Shown here piece by piece: positions 59,099-64,000 of a stretch of 64,000 nucleotides of DNA. Position numbers and translations under genes: made by a program. Each line of letters begins with the position of its first letter. Positions within the stretch are counted from its first letter, which is position 1. The stretch lies in contig JADJIQ010000001.1 of NCBI GenBank assembly GCA_016707005.1, positions 122,001-186,000 on the forward strand, given 5' to 3'. Below the pieces are notes generated by a model. The model ran no database searches. It worked only from the letters and a program-made list of their open reading frames with translations, and was not told where the DNA came from. The DNA is from Ignavibacteria bacterium (GTDB lineage Bacteria; Bacteroidota; Ignavibacteria; Kapaibacteriales; Kapaibacteriaceae).

Positions 59099-60396
59099 TG
59101 TTCCTGCCTCAGGCGGCGGAACCGATCCTGACGTGCTTCGGGGTCTTCAACACGAACCTGTGCGCCGGGCTTGAGAAGCTTGCTGATGGCCTGGTAGGGA
59201 CTTGTGACGATAGACTCGTCCTTCTTCAGTCCTGACACGATCTCGATGAATCCGTCATCGCTGATGCCGGTCTTCACGACGCGAGATTGTACGGTTCCAT
59301 TTGAGTAGATCCAAACCATGCTCTCCGGACGCGACTTGCGCTTCTCAATAGCATCCTTCTTGTTCTCCATTCGCGGATCGGATGCACCGTTGGCTTGATC
59401 TCCGCTCTGCTTCACTGTAACGGCCTGGATAGGAATACTGACAACATTGCTCTTCGTTTCTGTTTCGATGTCTACGCTGCAGGACATGCCGGGACGCATG
59501 CGCCCATCCTTATCGATAAGGCGAATGCGGACTTGGAAGTTGACAACTTCTTCTTGCGTTCCTTGACCACTCACCTTTGGTGAATGGGAGATCTCATAGA
59601 CGATGCCGCGCATCGAAACATCCGGAAGAGCATCGATGCGGACGCGCGCCGTATCACCAAGGGATATCATGGCAACATCGTTCTCATCAACGTCCACCCA
59701 GGCATTCATCACGCGCAGGTCTGCGATGCGCATCATTTCTGTGCCCTGCATTTGTGCAGTGCCGACAACTTTTTCGCCACTCTCCACTCCCAAGTAGGTA
59801 ACAATACCACTCATTGGCGAGAAGATCGTTGTGCGGCTTGCAGTGGCCTGTGTTTGTTGCAGCGCCCCCTGAGCACGTTGATAGTCTGATCGTGTCTGCG
59901 CATAACGACCCGATGCTGATTCATAGGCTGCACGAGCGCGATCGAGTTCTTCTTTAGAGGCGTATTCTTTTTTGTAGAGTTCGTTGATCCGTTTGAGGTC
60001 AGACTCTGTCCGGTCGAGTTCAGCTTTTGCAACGTTGATGGAGAGCCGTGTTGATTCAGTTGCAGCACGAGTCTGCGACAATTGCGTCTCCATAATGTCG
60101 GGCTGGATCCGCACAAGAAGTTGGCCCTTGTTGACCGTGTCTCCGTCTCGAACTCCAAGGAAGATGATCTCGCCGCTTGCCTCCGACGAAACCTTGACCA
60201 TGAGCTCCGGTTGGAGTCGGCCAATAGCACTCACCGATTGTGTGATCGTGCGTATCTGCGCCGGTTCAACGCTAACAAGTACCGGCCCATCCTTACGTCC
60301 GGCTATGAACCACGCAGCAGCAGCGGCGATCACAGCGAACAAGACGATGAGGGTGATGATGAGACCCTTGCGGGAAGATTTCTTTGCCATGATCAC
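59095..60396 (-). CDS. Periplasmic adaptor (MacA/HlyD, membrane fusion protein)
   Basis: 433 aa. N-terminal membrane anchor (LIITLIVLFAVIAAAAAWFIAG), lipoyl half-motifs around VKVSSEASGEIIFLGVRDGDTVNKGQLLVRI and IFSPMSGIVTYLGVESGEKV, and a long helical hairpin (about 95-175, coiled coil with RAAYESASGRYAQTRSDYQRAQ). Beta-barrel and membrane-proximal domains follow. An unusual Lys/Arg/Glu-rich insertion (MENKKDAIEKRKSRPE) lies in the C-terminal domain. It would bridge the inner-membrane ABC pump and the TolC-like channel. Stop and start overlap with the genes on each side. Confidence 0.94.
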   Translation of the reverse strand: MIMAKKSSRKGLIITLIVLFAVIAAAAAWFIAGRKDGPVLVSVEPAQIRTITQSVSAIGRLQPELMVKVSSEASGEIIFLGVRDGDTVNKGQLLVRIQPDIMETQLSQTRAATESTRLSINVAKAELDRTESDLKRINELYKKEYASKEELDRARAAYESASGRYAQTRSDYQRAQGALQQTQATASRTTIFSPMSGIVTYLGVESGEKVVGTAQMQGTEMMRIADLRVMNAWVDVDENDVAMISLGDTARVRIDALPDVSMRGIVYEISHSPKVSGQGTQEEVVNFQVRIRLIDKDGRMRPGMSCSVDIETETKSNVVSIPIQAVTVKQSGDQANGASDPRMENKKDAIEKRKSRPESMVWIYSNGTVQSRVVKTGISDDGFIEIVSGLKKDESIVTSPYQAISKLLKPGAQVRVEDPEARQDRFRRLRQEQ

Positions 60397-61745
60397 AGAT
60401 CTCCGTAGGTGCCAACCGTGAATTCAACATAGGTTGCGGCGTCGTGATAGGCATAGACCGCCGTGACGCGATTCACGCGTGCCGTGATAAGCTGGTTGTT
60501 CGCCGTCTGAACATCGAGCAAGGTTGCAGAACCAACATTGAAACGTTCTTGTACGGCGTTGAAATTGATCGTTGCAGACTTGATCGCTCTGTCCGTGATC
60601 TCAAGCCCCTTTTCAGCGGCTCCAAGTTGGAGATAGGCACTGCGGATGTTGGTACGGATCTGATTCTCTAACCGTGCCAAGGACATTGCCTGCCTCGTAT
60701 GTGTTAACTGTGCGTTCTCGATACGAAGGTTGGTATTGAACTGATCGAAGACAGGGATTCGAAGGTTGATACCGATATAGACTTGGCCTTGACGATCGAA
60801 GTCTGCGATGTTGAAGTTGCGCCATGTATAACCACCATTCGCGGACAACGTAGGCCAATACCCGGCACTGGCAGTCGTGATACCTGATTCCGCAGCATCC
60901 ACACGCTTGCGAGAAGCATTGATATCGGGACGAGATTCAAAGGCGCGCTGGATGGACACGGTCTCCGGTCCGATCTTCTGCCTGAACGTCTCAACGTTCT
61001 GTGCTGTTGCCTCTGAGGGGATCGATGTCTCGTCCACCTCGATGATCTGTGTTGGGTTCACACTCATGGAAGCAAGCAACTGTGCTTTTGCAACATCAAG
61101 ATCATTCTGTGCTGTGACAACACTGACTTCTTGGTTGGCGAGTTCGGTCTCTTGCGACATCACCTGTTGGATCGTGGTTCGGCCACTTTCCTTCAGAGCC
61201 TTCACCCGTTCAAAGGTAGCCTGGCTCAGCGCCAGATTCTCGCGACGTGCATTGAGAAGCTGTTGTTTGCGTAGCACGTCGATGTACTTCCGCGTGATGT
61301 CATAGGCGGCGAAGAGTCGGTTGAATCGCACGTCCGATGTAGTTGCTTCAACGTTGCTCTGAGCAGCATCATATTGAGCTTCGCGCTGGAAGCCATTGAA
61401 CAGCGTAAGATTCAGAAAGCCGTTCAGTCCATAGGTGTTGGGAAGGGGCTGACCCACAATCGGAACACCGTTCACGATGGAGAATTGTTCTCTGAGGTTT
61501 GTCAGCTGACGCGAATAATTGGCGGTGATCTCAGCTGATGGCAGGTAGGCGCCAAAGGCCTGCGTGAGACCGGCACCGGCGGCTTTGGACGAGGCATAGG
61601 ACTCTTGCAGGTCAAAGCTGTTCTGGATGCCGATCCGAATACATTCCTTCAGGGTTAACCTACCGGCACCGGATTCCTGTCCAAACCCCAGAAGTGGAAT
61701 GAACAGCGCCGCAACTGCAACCAATATTCGGTAGATACGCGTCAT
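60393..61745 (-). CDS. TolC-family outer-membrane efflux protein
   Basis: 450 aa. Signal peptide RILVAVAALFIPLLGFGQ. Two OEP repeats: LTLKECIRIGIQNSFDLQESYASSKAA near the mature N-terminus and the second near RPDINASRKRVDAAESGITTASAGYWPTLSANGGYTW. Long helical hairpins (LLNARRENLALSQATFERVKALKESGRTT) form the periplasmic tunnel. It is the first gene of the efflux operon and lies 9 nt after the secreted protein at 61755. With the adaptor, ATPase and two permeases it completes a MacAB-TolC-like tripartite exporter for a drug, peptide or lipid. Confidence 0.94.
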   Translation of the reverse strand: MTRIYRILVAVAALFIPLLGFGQESGAGRLTLKECIRIGIQNSFDLQESYASSKAAGAGLTQAFGAYLPSAEITANYSRQLTNLREQFSIVNGVPIVGQPLPNTYGLNGFLNLTLFNGFQREAQYDAAQSNVEATTSDVRFNRLFAAYDITRKYIDVLRKQQLLNARRENLALSQATFERVKALKESGRTTIQQVMSQETELANQEVSVVTAQNDLDVAKAQLLASMSVNPTQIIEVDETSIPSEATAQNVETFRQKIGPETVSIQRAFESRPDINASRKRVDAAESGITTASAGYWPTLSANGGYTWRNFNIADFDRQGQVYIGINLRIPVFDQFNTNLRIENAQLTHTRQAMSLARLENQIRTNIRSAYLQLGAAEKGLEITDRAIKSATINFNAVQERFNVGSATLLDVQTANNQLITARVNRVTAVYAYHDAATYVEFTVGTYGDL

Positions 61746-61754
61746 ACCATGCGC

Positions 61755-62681
61755 CTAGTGGTTTGTTTTCGATCGCTTCGCTGGTGATGGATCCTTGCTC
61801 CACCGTCGGCGCGGATCAGGGGATCGTAGCTCGCGCAACGTGATCGTCTCCGTTGTCTGGTGTGTACCCTTCACTTCGATTCCACCGGGAATGGTCATGG
61901 TGAATTTGTTCTCGACAGTGGCGAACTGATGAAGGATAACATTCAATGCACGATCAAACGTCACAAGCCCATAGCCGGCAAGTAACGACTGAGTTTGGAA
62001 AGAGTTGCCGCGTGATCGAAGAACCACCGCGCCGTTTCCTGTCTGTGTGTACTGAATGCGCAGGGTTTTGCGTCCGAGCGTATCGAAGTGATCAAGTACA
62101 CGCCAAAAATTCTGTTGAATGAGCACAGGATTTGGTACTGCATTCTCGACGAGAAGGACGGTATCCTGGGAGAGCCAACTTTGTTGTTGACGCCCGCATG
62201 ACGTATCGATGATCGGCAGGAGCATCGGTTGGAAAGCCCCGCCGGGAGAAACCGTAGCCGACGTGTCGTTGTCCGATCGTGCATATGCTCGGTGACCAAG
62301 ACGATCTATGCCGATGAACTGACGTCGGCCGATCCATGGGTGGGTTGTGCGTGTTGTGGTATCGACTCCGCGCACATGACGTTCAGCGGCGAACACAAGC
62401 CCCATTGTCAGATGCATGATACCTGATGGAGAGACAGAGTCGCAGATGATCTTATAAGCCTCGCTGCGGAACTTGGCAAAACGTTGACCGCTGACGACGT
62501 CTACGCTGTCCATCGCCTCGAGGGTGTAGATAAGTGTGTCACCTGTGCGCAGATCATACGAGAAACACAAGGTGTCTTTGCCCAACACGAGTGGCTTGCC
62601 GCCGGGTACGATGTTGAACTGTGCAACCCCGGCAGCAGTGGCCGAGAGGAAGCAGAGAGTGAGGAAGAGACTGCGGATCAC
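61755..62681 (-). CDS. Secreted hypothetical protein upstream of the efflux operon
   Basis: 308 aa. Signal peptide SLFLTLCFLSATAAGVAQ. The body is a beta-rich domain beginning LCFSYDLRTGDTLIYTLEAMDSVDV, followed by long strands. It resembles the protein encoded next upstream in overall plan: 'ground state' strands with R-Y-x-x-x-x-x-x-T, a central SPGGAFQPMLLPI segment, and a hairpin-rich end. The C-terminus is basic (RRRWSKDPSPAKRSKTNH). No known family named with confidence. Its start overlaps the upstream stop by 4 nt, so it is co-translated with that gene and leads into tolC. Confidence 0.7.
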   Translation of the reverse strand: MIRSLFLTLCFLSATAAGVAQFNIVPGGKPLVLGKDTLCFSYDLRTGDTLIYTLEAMDSVDVVSGQRFAKFRSEAYKIICDSVSPSGIMHLTMGLVFAAERHVRGVDTTTRTTHPWIGRRQFIGIDRLGHRAYARSDNDTSATVSPGGAFQPMLLPIIDTSCGRQQQSWLSQDTVLLVENAVPNPVLIQQNFWRVLDHFDTLGRKTLRIQYTQTGNGAVVLRSRGNSFQTQSLLAGYGLVTFDRALNVILHQFATVENKFTMTIPGGIEVKGTHQTTETITLRELRSPDPRRRWSKDPSPAKRSKTNH

Positions 62682-63565
62682 TTCTTTTCTGTACGTCGTT
62701 TGACAGTGAAGGTCAGGTGCGTATCTACCGGTATGATCATTTCCTGTTGTCCGCTCAGAGACATCCGTGTGTCACTCGTTACATCACCGATGGTGATCAC
62801 CGTCATGCCAGTCTTCTCTTCAACATAGCAACGCGAGCGGAACGTGCCCGAGCCGTCCACGTCCATGTCGATCCCATTTGTTGAGATCGTTCCGCGTTGG
62901 TCAAAGGACGAAGACTCCGTCTCGATCAACCAGCAGCGTACTCCCATTGTGTCTCGAACACCGCGGTAGGTATTCTTGAGCGTCATTGTGGTGTAGATGT
63001 GACCATCGCCCTGACCCGAGGCAATGGTATCGGTAACGGTGCGGATCCAGGAATCTCCGATGCGGACTTCCTTGACCGGGAAGACCGTATTGATACGTTC
63101 CATGATGCGCATGGAGCTGAAGAGGGAGCTAGCTTCAGAGTTGCTTCCTCGGTCAACAGAGACGATTTTGGCCGTTGGGTCCAGCGTCATTGTCATCGTG
63201 GCGCCGTCGAATTGCGTCAACGCCATGGTCGTGTCCATGCCGGGCACATTCTCATCCATACCGCGCACCGAGACCGATGTTTTGGCATCGGAGAATGTGC
63301 AGGTGATGGACGAACGATCAAGCGTTGCGTCCGCCACGGCCATACTGATGCGGACCTTGTAGGAAATGTCATTTGTCATGTCCTGGCCCATCACGCTCAT
63401 CTGTTGGGAAGTCGTTGTCTCAGCATCATACCGGAAGGTCATGTTCTTTTGAAGACGTAGGCGAAGCAGCGTAGCATCGCCTGGCATCATCTCTGTTGCG
63501 TGGGCCGCGAGGCTCGCAACAAGAACGATCGCAAGGAAGTGTGCGGTTCGAGACACAGACATCAT
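62678..63565 (-). CDS. Secreted DUF6263-like hypothetical protein
   Basis: 295 aa. Signal peptide FLAIVLVASLAAHA. The mature sequence shows LRLRLQKNMTFRYDAETTTSQQMSV, ISYKVRISMAVADAT, a DSWIRTVTDTI segment and a hairpin-rich end with FRSRCYVEEKTGMTVITIGDVTSDTRM. This resembles the DUF6263 lipocalin-like periplasmic fold of Bacteroidota. No lipobox is seen. It sits 8 nt downstream of typA and heads the run of overlapping genes that leads to the efflux pump, so it may load or sense a substrate for it; that role is inference. Confidence 0.7.
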   Translation of the reverse strand: MMSVSRTAHFLAIVLVASLAAHATEMMPGDATLLRLRLQKNMTFRYDAETTTSQQMSVMGQDMTNDISYKVRISMAVADATLDRSSITCTFSDAKTSVSVRGMDENVPGMDTTMALTQFDGATMTMTLDPTAKIVSVDRGSNSEASSLFSSMRIMERINTVFPVKEVRIGDSWIRTVTDTIASGQGDGHIYTTMTLKNTYRGVRDTMGVRCWLIETESSSFDQRGTISTNGIDMDVDGSGTFRSRCYVEEKTGMTVITIGDVTSDTRMSLSGQQEMIIPVDTHLTFTVKRRTEKK

Positions 63566-63573
63566 ACGGATGG

Positions 63574-64000
63574 TTACTCCAGGGCAGCCGCTTCGCGCTT
63601 CTTTGCGCGTTGGCGCATCGTGGTGTCGAGGATCTTTTTGCGCATACGCACCGAAGACGGTGTTACTTCCAGAAGTTCGTCGTCCTCAATGAACTCGATA
63701 CATTGTTCGAGCGACATTTGGCGCGGTGCTTCCAGTTTCAAGAGACCGTCCGAGCCACTCGAACGCATGTTCGTGAGGTGCTTCATACGGCAGGCGTTCA
63801 CACTCAGATCGTCTTCGCGGGCATTCTCACCGATGATCATGCCTTCGTAGATCGGCTGGCCAGCTTCGACAAAGAGAGTACCACGTACCTGCACCATTTC
63901 AAGTGCATAGGACGTGGACTGTCCGGTCTCCATCGACACAAGCGCTCCACGGAGTCGGCCACTGATAGGCCCCTTATATGGCTGATACGAATCGAAGGTA
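63574..64000 (-). CDS. typA: GTP-binding protein TypA/BipA, C-terminal part (truncated by window edge)
   Basis: About 142 codons of the C-terminal end are visible; the 5' part lies beyond 64000. The text GPISGRLRGALVSMETGQSTSYALEMVQVRGTLFVEAGQPIYEGMIIGENARE, then DLSVNACRMKHLTNMRSSGSDGLLKLEAPRQMSLEQCIEFIEDDELLEVTPSSVRMRKKIL, is highly specific for the BipA C-terminal domain. BipA is a ribosome-associated GTPase needed for 50S assembly and stress adaptation at low temperature. The end is a short Lys/Arg/Ala tail. Confidence 0.96.
   Translation of the reverse strand, partial: TFDSYQPYKGPISGRLRGALVSMETGQSTSYALEMVQVRGTLFVEAGQPIYEGMIIGENAREDDLSVNACRMKHLTNMRSSGSDGLLKLEAPRQMSLEQCIEFIEDDELLEVTPSSVRMRKKILDTTMRQRAKKREAAALE

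Overview
The window reads as a chromosomal segment of a free-living, Gram-negative member of the Bacteroidota/Chlorobiota/Ignavibacteria-Kapabacteria side of the tree. This rests on several secreted proteins with a type IX secretion (T9SS) C-terminal sorting domain, DUF5723, OmpA and Omp85-type outer-membrane proteins, and promoter boxes of the Bacteroidota type (TAnnTTTG). GC looks moderate (a little above half). No rRNA or tRNA gene was seen. Lineage is inference; a marker-gene tree (leuS, typA, fmt) would settle it.

Layout. 1-5 kb: tail of an unknown gene, a UvrD-type helicase fused to a PD-(D/E)XK nuclease, and an M16 protease. 5-8.8 kb: CHASE2 / FecR-like / NfeD / SPFH membrane-sensing block. 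8.8-15.6 kb: a nine-gene minus-strand operon (serine hydrolase, MiaE, Fmt, GDPD, SemiSWEET, ElbB, HsdR-N orphan, dihydroorotase, secreted protein), much of it joined by start/stop overlaps. 15.6-21.8 kb: antiporter, T9SS propeller protein, a structured leader with a terminator before an MFS gene, and another secreted propeller. 21.8-24.4 kb: leuS with a one-base frameshift. 24.4-25.7 kb: a GIY-YIG nuclease gene between two large, oppositely oriented arrays of a 24-31 nt repeat. 25.7-32.2 kb: aldo/keto reductase, DUF5723 barrel, Gfo/Idh oxidoreductase, XerC, ALDH-RidA pair. 32.2-40.9 kb: a 1594-residue glycine-rich/ASH-repeat T9SS protein, OmpA protein and a peptide-type binding lipoprotein. 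41-45 kb: Y-family polymerase, RelE/HigA-type toxin-antitoxin, FeoAB. 45.1-52.2 kb: an accessory block of two duplicated secreted-protein families, one copy split by a complete IS3 element, bounded by 35-bp copies of the mgtE 3' end. 52.3-55.9 kb: outer-membrane proteins and an alpha/beta hydrolase. 55.9-63.6 kb: MacAB-TolC-like five-gene efflux operon and two related secreted proteins. 63.6 kb to end: typA/bipA.

Three patterns run across the window and are not explained by the genes. (i) About ten genes carry a TAnnTTTG-like box ending only 3-5 nt before the ATG, which predicts leaderless mRNAs. (ii) Degenerate 7/8-nt tandem arrays sit in many intergenic gaps; in several cases they abut that promoter box and look like expansions of it. 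(iii) The octamers AGGGGGCT and AAGGGGCT recur on both strands and in all codon phases, about 40 times by hand count against roughly 5 expected. The best candidate for an undescribed system is the GIY-YIG gene with its inverted repeat arrays, with smaller related palindromic elements elsewhere in the window; the duplicated, mosaic secreted-protein island is second.
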